Positions 1 to 7,076 of a stretch of 23,922 nucleotides of DNA are shown here, piece after piece. The DNA lies in contig PLMF01000426.1 in NCBI GenBank assembly GCA_003142355.1, positions 6,885 through 30,806 of the forward strand. Reading direction: 5' to 3'. How positions within the stretch are numbered: position 1 is the first letter of the stretch; every line of letters begins with the position of its first letter. Both the position numbers and the translations under genes were made by a program. The stretch comes from Bryobacterales bacterium. GTDB taxonomy: Bacteria > Acidobacteriota > Terriglobia > Bryobacterales > Bryobacteraceae. Below the pieces are notes generated by a model that saw nothing but the letters and a program-made list of their open reading frames with translations, was not told the origin of the DNA and made no database searches.

Positions 1-641
1 ACGCAGATGGTCTGGGCTTGGCCCTCGCGCGCGAAGCGCAGCGCTTGTCGGGCGGCCTCGCGCGGGTCGGTGATGAGGGCGTCGGCAAACTGGCGCGGGC
101 GCAGCGTGCCATCGGGCTCGTACCGCCGGTCGGCGAAAGCCTCCGCCGCCACCTCCATCCCCATTTGGCGCCAAACGTCCAGCATGGGGGAGCCGGCCAG
201 GCCGAAGAGCGTGACGCGCGGGTCCCAGGCCGCCGCCCCGGCGGCGATGGCGCGCGCCACTTCCGTATTCCGCACGGCCACGTTGTAGAGCGCGCCGTGG
301 GGCTTGACGTGAACGACGCGGCCGCCGAGGCTGCGCACCACGGCGTCGAGCCGCTCGATCTGCTGGCGCACCGTGCGCTCGATTTCGGCGGCGGGCATGG
401 GGATCGCAATGCGCCCGAAATTGGCGCGATCGGGATAGCCGGGATGCGCTCCGATGCGCACGCCCCGCGCGATGGCCAGGCGCGCGGTGCGCTCCATGGA
501 GGCCTCGTCGCCGGCGTGGCCGCCGCAGGCGATGTTGGCGGAAGTCACGTACTCCATCAGCGCGGCTTCATGCCGGGCGTCTTCCAACTCGCCCATGTCG
601 CAATTGAGATCGATGGTCATACGGGCGTAGGGGCGAGGCAT
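1..641 (-). CDS. pxpA: 5-oxoprolinase subunit PxpA (LamB/YcsF family), partial
   Basis: PxpA is the LamB/YcsF-type subunit of the bacterial PxpABC 5-oxoprolinase, which opens 5-oxoproline to glutamate using ATP in the cytoplasm. The visible 213 residues carry family landmarks: an N-terminal IDLNCDMGE stretch, then SANIACGGHAGD, GAHPGYPDR and VKPHGALYN. The gene runs off the left edge, so the last few dozen residues of a roughly 250-residue family are missing. I chose the ATG at 641 because a strong GGGGAGAGG ribosome site lies just before it; the in-frame ATG at 620 fits the usual family N-terminus but has no such site. It starts 9 bases after the stop of the PxpB-PxpC fusion, so it is the third gene of the operon. 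Family assignment is firm; the exact start is moderately sure. Confidence 0.93.
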   Translation of the reverse strand, partial: MPRPYARMTIDLNCDMGELEDARHEAALMEYVTSANIACGGHAGDEASMERTARLAIARGVRIGAHPGYPDRANFGRIAIPMPAAEIERTVRQQIERLDAVVRSLGGRVVHVKPHGALYNVAVRNTEVARAIAAGAAAWDPRVTLFGLAGSPMLDVWRQMGMEVAAEAFADRRYEPDGTLRPRQFADALITDPREAARQALRFAREGQAQTIC

Positions 642-650
642 GCCTCTCCC

Positions 651-2243
651 CTACAACAGAGCATACAGCCATTGCTCCTGCTCGCGCAGCAGATCGAGCG
701 CCTGCTCGAGGGTGACGCGCTCGAAGCTCACTTCGTCGCGTGGCCGCAATTGACCGAGACGCCAGAAATCGGCCGAGATCACGTTGGCGGGTTTGGGATA
801 CCCTCCGGTGGTCTGGTGCTCGACGAAGAGAATTATCGGCTGGCCGTCCGGCGGGATTTGGAGGGCGCCCAGCGGCACGCCCTCGGTGAGCATGTGGCCC
901 GCCGGGCTGGGAATAGCCGGGCCGCGCAGGCGGAGCCCCATGCGGTCGGATTCTTCGGCCACTCGATACGCGGCAGCGTAGATCTCGCCGGAAAACCAGT
1001 GCGCCTGCGGTCCGGGGGTGACCCGCAACGGGCCGGCGCGCGCGAACTCGGGAGCGCGGCGCGGCACGGCGCGCGGCCGACGGATGGCCGCGCCGCCGAT
1101 GGGAAGCACGTCGCCGGCGCGCAACGGACGGCCGCCCACCCCAGTCATGACGTGGACGGAAGCGCTGCCCATCACCTTGGGCACGCCGATGCCGCCGCGC
1201 ACCGCCAGGTAAGCCCGCGCCCCGGAACGAGTCGCGCCGCAACGCACGGTCTCGCCGGCTTTAATCTCGATGGCGGTCCACAGAGGCAGGCCGGCGCCAA
1301 AATCGGAGCCGGTGAGGGCGATGACGGCGTCGGTTTGGAACTCGAAAGCGCCGCCCAGGAGGGTCATTTCTAGCGCGGCGGCGTTTTCGGCATTGCCCAC
1401 CAGGAGGTTGCCCGCCCGCAGGGCCAGGGGATCGGCGGCGCCGGACGCGGAAACGCCGAAATGGGTGTAGCCGAAGCGGCCGAGGTCCTGGATGGTGGTT
1501 TGGAGGCCGGGGGAGAGGACGCGGATGTGTGAGGAAGTTGGTGGGCAGGCGGAACCGCCTGCCCCACCTGCCAAAACACCGGTGACGAGGGGGTGTCCTC
1601 TGGGCCCGGCGCTACACGGAGTGAAGCGCACGCGGTCGCCCATGCGCAGCAGCGGTGGCGGCGAAGCTTGGGGATCGAACAGGCGCAGCGGCGTGCGTCC
1701 GACGATGCGCCAACCGCCGGGCGACGCCAGAGGGTAGATGCCGGCCTGGCTGCCGCCGATGGCTACGCTGCCGGCGGGCACGTGTTTCCGCGGCGCGGAA
1801 AGCCGCGGCGTGGCGAGCTCGGGCGGGAGACCGCCCAGGTATGGAAAGCAGGTGGCGAAGCCCACGAAATAGACCAGGTAGTCCGCCGCGGCGTGCAACT
1901 CGACCACGCGCTCGGGGAACAGGCCGGCGTGGCGCGCCACGTCCTCCAGGTCGGGGCCGAATTCACCTCCGTAGCAGACGGGGATCTCCATCACGCGGGC
2001 CACGCGGGCTTCGTCGCGGGCGGCCTCCATGCGCTCGCGCGCCAGAGCTTCGAGATCCGCGTGGCTGCGGAGCCGGGGGTCGAAATCGATCAGGACGGAT
2101 GCGAACGCGGGATGCAGATTCAGGACGCCGCGCTCGCCCTCCAGAGCGTGGGTGAGGCGCGACACCTGGTGGTGCGCCGCGATCGAGATTTCGTCGCCAA
2201 ACGAGATGAAAAGCGAGCGGTCGCTCGCCGGCTGGATCGTCAC
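651..2243 (-). CDS. pxpBC: Fused 5-oxoprolinase subunits PxpB-PxpC (KipI-KipA type)
   Basis: This 530-residue protein joins the two other 5-oxoprolinase subunits, elsewhere often separate genes. Residues about 1-209 match PxpB/KipI (allophanate hydrolase subunit 1 family), with CFPYLGGLP near 132, PRKHVPAGSVAIGG near 151 and SPGGWRIVGRTP near 174. Residues about 240-530 match PxpC/KipA (subunit 2 family), opening with RVLSPGLQTTIQDLGRFGY. The roughly 30-residue linker between them (AGGAGGSACPPT and flanks) is translated from a palindromic repeat, described separately. The GTG at 2243 gives the normal PxpB N-terminus; a TTG at 2252 overlapping the transporter stop is an alternative, and no good ribosome site distinguishes them. 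The gene lies directly after an MFS transporter and before pxpA, which supports a role in 5-oxoproline uptake and hydrolysis. Fused PxpBC proteins occur naturally, so the enzyme may well work. Confidence 0.9.
   Translation of the reverse strand: MTIQPASDRSLFISFGDEISIAAHHQVSRLTHALEGERGVLNLHPAFASVLIDFDPRLRSHADLEALARERMEAARDEARVARVMEIPVCYGGEFGPDLEDVARHAGLFPERVVELHAAADYLVYFVGFATCFPYLGGLPPELATPRLSAPRKHVPAGSVAIGGSQAGIYPLASPGGWRIVGRTPLRLFDPQASPPPLLRMGDRVRFTPCSAGPRGHPLVTGVLAGGAGGSACPPTSSHIRVLSPGLQTTIQDLGRFGYTHFGVSASGAADPLALRAGNLLVGNAENAAALEMTLLGGAFEFQTDAVIALTGSDFGAGLPLWTAIEIKAGETVRCGATRSGARAYLAVRGGIGVPKVMGSASVHVMTGVGGRPLRAGDVLPIGGAAIRRPRAVPRRAPEFARAGPLRVTPGPQAHWFSGEIYAAAYRVAEESDRMGLRLRGPAIPSPAGHMLTEGVPLGALQIPPDGQPIILFVEHQTTGGYPKPANVISADFWRLGQLRPRDEVSFERVTLEQALDLLREQEQWLYALL
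1540..1610. repeat. Palindromic repeat element, copy A, inside pxpBC
   Basis: A near-perfect palindrome has 10-bp arms, GGGCAGGCGG at 1543-1552 and CCGCCTGCCC at 1555-1564, with two bases between. About 25 bases further on lies a 22-base module at 1589-1610. That module matches 20114-20135 in 21 of 22 positions, in the same orientation and again just downstream of a GGCAG-type hairpin. The element is translated in full as the PxpB/PxpC linker on the minus strand. It resembles REP-like elements that occasionally insert in coding sequence. I can see two copies here; genome-wide abundance is inference. Confidence 0.75.
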
Positions 2244-2248
2244 ACCAC

Positions 2249-3520
2249 TCAATCCAGATCCGGCGGGGCCAGTTTGGGCGACAGTAATTGGATAATCGCC
2301 AGCGCAATCAAATACGCGGAGCCACAAATCATAAACAGCGCGAAGTAGCTGTGGGTCCAGGTCACGATGTAACCGGTGGCCTTCTGCAACAGCACGCCGC
2401 CGACCGCCCCCATCGTGGCGCCAATCCCCACGACACTGCCCACAGCCGACCTCGGAAACATGTCCGACGCAAGGGTGAACAAGTTGGCAGACCAGCCCTG
2501 GTGCGCCGCCATGGCCAGGCTGACCAGTCCCACCACCAGCCACATGCTCTTCGAAAACGGCGCGTAGAGCACCGGAGCCACCAACAGCGCACAAATCAGC
2601 ATGGCCGTTTTTCGCGAGGCATTGATGCTCCAGCCTCTCTTGATCAAGCTCGAGGAGAGCTCGCCGCCCGCAATGCTGCCCACGGTCGACACGTTGTAGG
2701 CCACCAGCGTCGGGAGCACGATGGCATCCAAGCTCAGCCCGAAAGTTTCCTGAAGGTACTTGGGAAGCCAGAACAAATAGAACCACCAGACCCCATCGGT
2801 CATGAACTTTCCGATCGAGAAAGACCATGTCGCCCTGTGCGGCAGGAGACGCCCCCACGGCACGTTCTCCACCCGGTCGGGGGGGTCGCTTTGAATCAGA
2901 GCCAGTTCGGTCTGCGAAACACGGGGATGTACCTCGGGCCTCCTGTACATCACCACCCAAAACGCCAGCCAGATAAAGCCCATCGCCCCGGTGCTGATGA
3001 AAGCCGCTTGCCATCCGAAATGATGGTAGAGGAATGGCACCATCAGAATCGCGATGATCGCCCCTATATTCGCCCCCGAATTGAAGATCCCCGTAGCCGT
3101 CGCCCGCTGCTTCTTGGGAAACCACTCCGCCACCGTCTTGATGCAAGCCGGGAAGTTGGTCGACTCTCCCAACCCAAGGAACGCCCGCGCAATTCCGAAG
3201 GTAAAAGCCGCAGTGGCGGCCGCGTGCGCCATGGCCGCAAGGCTCCATAGCGTAATGGCCACCGAAAAGCCTATGCGCGTGCCGAACTTGTCCAGCAGCC
3301 ACCCGGCCCCCAGCAGGCCCACGGCGTACGCCGCGACGAACGCGGAGTTGATATTGCTGTATTCGATATCGTTCCACCCGATGGCTTTCTCGAGCGTCTT
3401 CGCCAGCAGGCTGAGCACCTGGCGATCCACGTAGCTGAGGGTGGTGGCGAAAAAGAGAAGGGCGCAGATGGTCCAGCGATAGTGCGACGTGGCTGGCCGA
3501 GAGATAGTTGTAGGCATCAT
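2249..3520 (-). CDS. MFS transporter, hexuronate/anion-symporter (ACS) type
   Basis: A 423-residue inner-membrane transporter of the major facilitator superfamily, most like the anion:cation symporter branch (ExuT-like). About twelve hydrophobic segments are visible. The family's first-loop pattern appears as LLDKFGTRIGF, and ARAFLGLGESTNFPA and TAVAEWFPKKQRATATGI-type sequence (here KTVAEWFPKKQRA) follow it. The start is placed at the ATG at 3520. An upstream GTG at 3559 adds 13 poor residues and lies almost at the predicted transcription start from a TATAAT box. Its stop is 6 bases before the GTG of pxpBC, so the two are probably co-transcribed and coupled. The operon suggests it brings in 5-oxoproline or a related acid, but the family also moves sugar acids, so the substrate is inference. 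Confidence 0.88.
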   Translation of the reverse strand: MMPTTISRPATSHYRWTICALLFFATTLSYVDRQVLSLLAKTLEKAIGWNDIEYSNINSAFVAAYAVGLLGAGWLLDKFGTRIGFSVAITLWSLAAMAHAAATAAFTFGIARAFLGLGESTNFPACIKTVAEWFPKKQRATATGIFNSGANIGAIIAILMVPFLYHHFGWQAAFISTGAMGFIWLAFWVVMYRRPEVHPRVSQTELALIQSDPPDRVENVPWGRLLPHRATWSFSIGKFMTDGVWWFYLFWLPKYLQETFGLSLDAIVLPTLVAYNVSTVGSIAGGELSSSLIKRGWSINASRKTAMLICALLVAPVLYAPFSKSMWLVVGLVSLAMAAHQGWSANLFTLASDMFPRSAVGSVVGIGATMGAVGGVLLQKATGYIVTWTHSYFALFMICGSAYLIALAIIQLLSPKLAPPDLD

Positions 3521-3562
3521 CCGAACCTGGCAGCCTTTCCGGAGCAGTTTGTCCGACACAAG

Positions 3563-3568
3563 ATTATA
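3563..3568 (-). promoter_or_regulatory. Consensus -10 box for the 5-oxoproline operon
   Basis: The minus strand reads a perfect TATAAT here, which places transcription start near 3556. That is downstream of the GTG at 3559 and upstream of the ATG at 3520, so it supports the shorter transporter. I see no good -35 hexamer at the usual spacing, so strength is uncertain. Confidence 0.45.
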
Positions 3569-3575
3569 GCGAGTG

Positions 3576-3604
3576 TTGCCGGCTTTGGGGCGGAGCGGTA
3601 CAAT
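3576..3604 (+). promoter_or_regulatory. Sigma-70-type promoter of the paaK operon
   Basis: TTGCCG at 3576-3581 and TACAAT at 3599-3604 are separated by exactly 17 bases, a close match to the housekeeping consensus. Transcription would begin near 3611, giving a leader of about 35 bases before the ATG at 3646. It lies between two divergent operons and its -35 is within 10 bases of the opposite TATAAT box, so the two promoters probably interfere with each other. Confidence 0.6.
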
Positions 3605-3645
3605 CTGGTGTCACTTGGCCGAGCCGCCGGCCGGAACGGGAGATT

Positions 3646-4950
3646 ATGAGTTTTCTTGAAGCCAGCGCGCCCGACTACCTGCCGCTCCCGCAAATGCGCC
3701 AGTTGCAGCTCGCGCGATTGCGCGCGGTGGCGTCGCGCGCTTATCAGAATGTGCAACTCTACAGGACGCGCATGGACGAGCGCGGTCTCGGTCCGGAGTC
3801 CCTGTGCGACCCGAGCGACCTGGCACGGTTTCCGTTCACCACCAAGGCCGACCTGCGGGACACGTATCCCTTCGGCCTGTTCGCCAGCCCCATGAGCGAG
3901 GTGGTGCGGCTGCACGCTTCGAGCGGCACGACGGGAAAACCGATCGTGGTGGCGTACACGCGCGAGGACCTGGACGTTTGGACCAACTCGATGGTCCGCG
4001 CCTTCGCGGCGTGCGGGTTGACGCACGGCGACGTGGTGCAGAACGCCTATGGGTACGGGCTGTTCACGGGCGGGCTGGGAGCGCATTACGGGGCGGAAGC
4101 GCTGGGCGCCACCGTGATTCCGATTTCGGGCGGCAATACCGACCGCCAGATCATGGTGATGCGCGATTTCAAAGTGACGGCCATCTGCTGCACGCCCAGT
4201 TACTTCCTTCACCTGGTGGAACGCGCCGGGGAGTTGGGCGTGGACATCCACGATCTGCCGCTGCGCGCGGGCATTTTCGGCGCCGAGCCATGGACGGATT
4301 CCATGCGCCGGCGCATCCAGGCCGAAGCCGGCATACAGGCTTACGATATCTACGGGCTGTCGGAAATCGTGGGGCCGGGAGTGGCCATCGAGTGTTCCTG
4401 CCAGGAAGGCCTGCACATTTTCGAGGACCACTTCTACCCCGAGATCGTGGATCCGGAAAGCGGCGAGCCGCTGCCGGACGGCGCGGAGGGCGAGTTGGTG
4501 CTGACCACGCTCAGCAAGCAGGCCATGCCGATGATCCGCTACCGCACGCGCGACATCACGCACCTGATGGCCTCGCCCTGCGGCTGCGGGCGCACGCTGC
4601 GGCGCATGGAGCGCATTTCGCGGCGTAGCGACGATATGTTCATCATCCGGGGGGTGAACGTGTTCCCGTCGCAGATTGAAGCCGCGCTGCTGGCGGTGGA
4701 AGGCACGCTGCCGCACTACCAGATCATCCTCACGCGGCAGAAGGGGCTGGACGCGATGGAGGTGCAGGTGGAGATCACGCCGGAATTCTTCAGCGACAAA
4801 GTGGGCGCGATGGAGGGCTTGCACGAGCGGCTGGTGGATGCGCTGGACCACATCCTGGGGCTGCGCGTCGCCGTGCGCCTGGTGGAGCCCCACACCATCC
4901 AGCGCAGCGAAGGCAAGGCCAAACGAGTGATCGACCGGAGGGAACCATGA
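3646..4950 (+). CDS. paaK: Phenylacetate-CoA ligase
   Basis: A 434-residue adenylate-forming enzyme that converts phenylacetate (or another aryl acetate) and CoA to the CoA thioester via an acyl-AMP. Motifs in order: SSGTTGKP at 92-99 (ATP-binding loop), YGLSE at 236-240, YRTRD at 299-303, IIRGVNVFPSQIE at 333-345 (hinge and C-terminal lobe) and a lysine-containing EGKAKRV near 422. Length and motif order are normal for PaaK. A GGAACGGGAG purine run precedes the ATG. The stop overlaps the next start in ATGA, so translation is coupled to a tandem-ACT protein, a pairing seen widely with this ligase. There are no other paa ring-oxidation genes in the window, so the role is more likely handling aryl acids derived from amino acids than aerobic phenylacetate degradation. 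Confidence 0.93.
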   Translation: MSFLEASAPDYLPLPQMRQLQLARLRAVASRAYQNVQLYRTRMDERGLGPESLCDPSDLARFPFTTKADLRDTYPFGLFASPMSEVVRLHASSGTTGKPIVVAYTREDLDVWTNSMVRAFAACGLTHGDVVQNAYGYGLFTGGLGAHYGAEALGATVIPISGGNTDRQIMVMRDFKVTAICCTPSYFLHLVERAGELGVDIHDLPLRAGIFGAEPWTDSMRRRIQAEAGIQAYDIYGLSEIVGPGVAIECSCQEGLHIFEDHFYPEIVDPESGEPLPDGAEGELVLTTLSKQAMPMIRYRTRDITHLMASPCGCGRTLRRMERISRRSDDMFIIRGVNVFPSQIEAALLAVEGTLPHYQIILTRQKGLDAMEVQVEITPEFFSDKVGAMEGLHERLVDALDHILGLRVAVRLVEPHTIQRSEGKAKRVIDRREP

Positions 4951-5369
4951 AGATCCATCAGCTTTCGCTTTTCCTCGAAAACAGCCCCGGCAAGGCGGTG
5001 GAACCCTGCCGCCTGCTGGCCCGCGCGGGGGTCAACATCCGCACCCTGACGATAGCGGATACGCAGCAGTTTGGAATTCTGCGGCTGATTGTTGCCGATT
5101 GGGAAAGAGGCCGCGAACTGCTGCGTGAGGCCGGGTATGTGGTCAACGAGACCGAGGTGGTGGCGGTGGAAGTGGACGACCGTCCCGGCAGCCTGGCCGG
5201 CTTGCTGGAAACGCTCGAGCCGAGCGGCGTGAATATCGAATATATGTACGCCTTCACGTTCGGGCGGGAAGACCGGGCGATCATGGTCTTCCGGTTCGAC
5301 CGTCCGGATGTGGCCGTCGAGCATCTGCGCGCGGCCGGCGTCAACATGCTGTCGGACGTCGAACTGTGA
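4947..5369 (+). CDS. Tandem ACT-domain protein
   Basis: A 140-residue soluble protein made of two ACT folds in a row. Residues about 1-66 begin KIHQLSLFLENSPGKAVEP and include GVNIRTLTI; residues about 70-140 include DRPGSLAGLLETLEPSGVNIEYMY. ACT domains bind amino acids or related small molecules and usually regulate a partner enzyme. Here there is no catalytic domain, so it is likely a stand-alone sensor or allosteric partner of the ligase or aminotransferase on either side. It overlaps both neighbours by four bases (ATGA upstream, GTGA downstream), so all three should be made in fixed ratio. The ligand is not visible; an aromatic amino acid is the obvious guess from context. Confidence 0.88.
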   Translation: MKIHQLSLFLENSPGKAVEPCRLLARAGVNIRTLTIADTQQFGILRLIVADWERGRELLREAGYVVNETEVVAVEVDDRPGSLAGLLETLEPSGVNIEYMYAFTFGREDRAIMVFRFDRPDVAVEHLRAAGVNMLSDVEL

Positions 5370-6547
5370 GCGTCTCGCGGGTGATCGCGGAGCAGATGGA
5401 GCATGCTTCGTGGATCCGCCGCATGTTCGAGATCGGCATCCAGCTTCGCAAAGAGCGCGGCGCGGAAAACGTCTTCGACTTCACGCTGGGCAATCCCGAC
5501 GTAGAGCCGCCCGAGGCGGTGATCGCGGCCCTGCGCCGCGTGGTGGCGGAAAACCGCCCACGCAGCCACGGCTACATGCCCAACGCCGGCTTTCCGGAGG
5601 TCCGTGCGGCCGTCGCCAAACGGCTGGCGGAGCGCACCGGAGTGCCCTTTACCGGCGAGGACATGATCATGACGGTGGGCGCCGCCGGCGCCATCAACAC
5701 GGTGCTCAAGTCGATCCTCGATCCCGGCGACGAAGTCATTGTCCTGAGCCCCTACTTTCCGGAGTACCGATTCTATATCGAGAATCACGGCGGCCGGGTG
5801 GTGGCGGTGGAAACCGATGAGAGCTTCCAGCCCGACATCCCGCGCATCGTGGCCGCGCTGACGCCGCGCACCAAGGCGCTCATCCTGAATTCCCCGAATA
5901 ACCCGACCGGCGCGGTGTACGGCGCGCAGGTGCTGCGCGAGCTGAACGGCATCATCCGCGAGCCGGTGCTGGTGATCAGCGACGAGCCGTATCGGCCACT
6001 GATTTTCGATGGAGCCGAGCCGCCCGAGACGCTGAGCATCATCGGCCGCGCGGTGCTGGCGTGGTCATGGTCCAAGGCGATGGCGGTGGCGGGCGAGCGC
6101 ATCGGCTACCTGGCCATTCCGCCGCACCTGGGGGAAGCCGCGGCGCTCGTCAACGCCTGCACGTTCTCCAACCGGATACTGGGCTACATCAACGCGCCGG
6201 CGATCTGGCAATGGGTGGTGGCCGAAGTCCCCGACGCGGCTGTGGACGCAGGCCAATACCAGGCCAAGCGCGATCTGCTGTGCGACGCTCTGAACTCGAT
6301 GGGCTACGACGCGCCGCGCCCGCAGGGATCGTTCTACGTGTTCCCCAAGACGCCGATTCCCGACGACCTGGCGTTCATCCGCCTGCTGCAAGCCGAGGGA
6401 ATTCTGGCGGTGCCGGGCTCGGGTTTCGGACGCGGCGGTTACATGCGGCTGTCGCTTACCATCCCGCGCGGCGACATGGAACGCGCGCTGCCGGGGTTTG
6501 AGAGGGCGATTCGCAGGGCAAAGCCGAGTTTACCGCAGAGACGCTGA
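5366..6547 (+). CDS. PLP-dependent aminotransferase (class I/II)
   Basis: A 393-residue fold-type I aminotransferase. Visible landmarks are FTLGNPDVEPP near 39, NSPNNPTG at 175-182, ISDEPYRPL near 204 and the cofactor lysine K237 in SWSKAMAVAGERIGY. The GTG start is chosen because it overlaps the stop of the ACT gene (GTGA) and gives a normal N-terminus. Substrate is not readable. With a phenylacetate-CoA ligase in the same operon, an aromatic amino acid to aryl pyruvate step is plausible, but no 2-oxoacid:ferredoxin oxidoreductase, which would link the two, is present nearby. The last residues and the stop codon fall inside a GACGCTGA direct repeat, so the C-terminal tail seems to have been altered by repeat sequence. 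Confidence 0.9.
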   Translation: MSVSRVIAEQMEHASWIRRMFEIGIQLRKERGAENVFDFTLGNPDVEPPEAVIAALRRVVAENRPRSHGYMPNAGFPEVRAAVAKRLAERTGVPFTGEDMIMTVGAAGAINTVLKSILDPGDEVIVLSPYFPEYRFYIENHGGRVVAVETDESFQPDIPRIVAALTPRTKALILNSPNNPTGAVYGAQVLRELNGIIREPVLVISDEPYRPLIFDGAEPPETLSIIGRAVLAWSWSKAMAVAGERIGYLAIPPHLGEAAALVNACTFSNRILGYINAPAIWQWVVAEVPDAAVDAGQYQAKRDLLCDALNSMGYDAPRPQGSFYVFPKTPIPDDLAFIRLLQAEGILAVPGSGFGRGGYMRLSLTIPRGDMERALPGFERAIRRAKPSLPQRR

Positions 6548-6653
6548 GACGCTGAGTAAGACAAAAGAACGGATAAGGGGGGCGTACGGGGATTGAGGCT
6601 GTATACTGTTGGCCCAGGGATTTGAGAGCGCGGAGACAGCGGAGATAGCGGCG
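6533..6653. repeat. Purine-rich intergenic short repeats
   Basis: GACGCTGA is tandemly duplicated around 6540-6556, following CCGCAGA, and an imperfect AGCGGAGA repeat runs at 6624-6653. This style of CGCAGAGACGC-like intergenic sequence is frequent in acidobacterial genomes. The first block supplies the aminotransferase stop codon. No transposase or terminal repeats are visible. Confidence 0.5.
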
Positions 6654-6860
6654 GAACCGGGGTTGAACTCGTGACCTTGCGCGCCGTCAAGCTTCGTGAA
6701 GCGGCGGCCGGTTTGTGCCGGTTTGCCTCTCTCAGCCCTTCCTGGAAGAGGCGATGGTATTATACCTGTATCGCGCTATGTCGTTGAATGGTATCCAAGA
6801 CCGTCGCTGCGCTGGCCGTCTATCGCCGGTTCCGCTATCGCTCCGGGGCGGGGCCGGCAG
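6548..6860. other. Gap between aminotransferase and small membrane protein
   Basis: About 310 bases with no convincing gene. It holds the purine-rich repeats, an 11-base inverted repeat GGTATTATACC at 6756-6766 that could be an operator or -10 region for the next gene, and a minus-strand stretch near 6655-6700 faintly resembling a tRNA T arm, which does not fold properly. No clear terminator was seen. Confidence 0.5.
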
Positions 6861-7073
6861 ATGACCGCAAAGAGCAGAATCCTCCTCTATATTCCTATCG
6901 GCTTTCTCCTGATGGCGATGGCGGTGGCTATCGCTATAGGGGTCTCATACCGTTTGATCCTGCACGGTGTTTCATCGATTCCGCTCCTCTGGCCTATCCT
7001 TGCAGGTGTCGTTCTTCTGCTCGTGCTTGGCTTGCGCTTCGTCATAGCTGCCAACAGGGCGCGCAGTCGATAG
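6861..7073 (+). CDS. Small two-helix membrane protein, unknown function
   Basis: A 70-residue open frame beginning MTAKSRILLYIPIG and ending in a basic NRARSR tail. Two hydrophobic segments, roughly residues 7-29 and 40-62, separated by a short polar loop, make a hairpin inner-membrane protein likely. I do not recognise the family. The ATG is preceded only by a G-rich run, so the start is uncertain; the frame is open further upstream, but those residues look like non-coding translation. It converges on the deacetylase gene with three bases between the stop codons. The hydrophobic pattern is the main reason for calling it a gene. Confidence 0.5.
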   Translation: MTAKSRILLYIPIGFLLMAMAVAIAIGVSYRLILHGVSSIPLLWPILAGVVLLLVLGLRFVIAANRARSR

Positions 7074-7076
7074 AAG

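Noticed and set aside
18..1373. Long plus-strand open frame antisense to the pxp genes
   Set aside because: It is a by-product of high GC and strong third-position bias in pxpA and pxpBC; the translation has no recognisable domain and is rich in Arg, Ala, Gly and His.
3517..4893. Long minus-strand open frame antisense to paaK
   Set aside because: The composition (His, Arg, Gln, Val rich, no motifs) is that of an antisense shadow of a well-supported PaaK.
6655..6700. tRNA-like sequence on the minus strand
   Set aside because: GAGTTCAACC and a CTTG/CAAG stem resemble T and anticodon arms, but the T stem has mismatches and no D arm or acceptor stem pairs, so it is at best a degenerate fragment.
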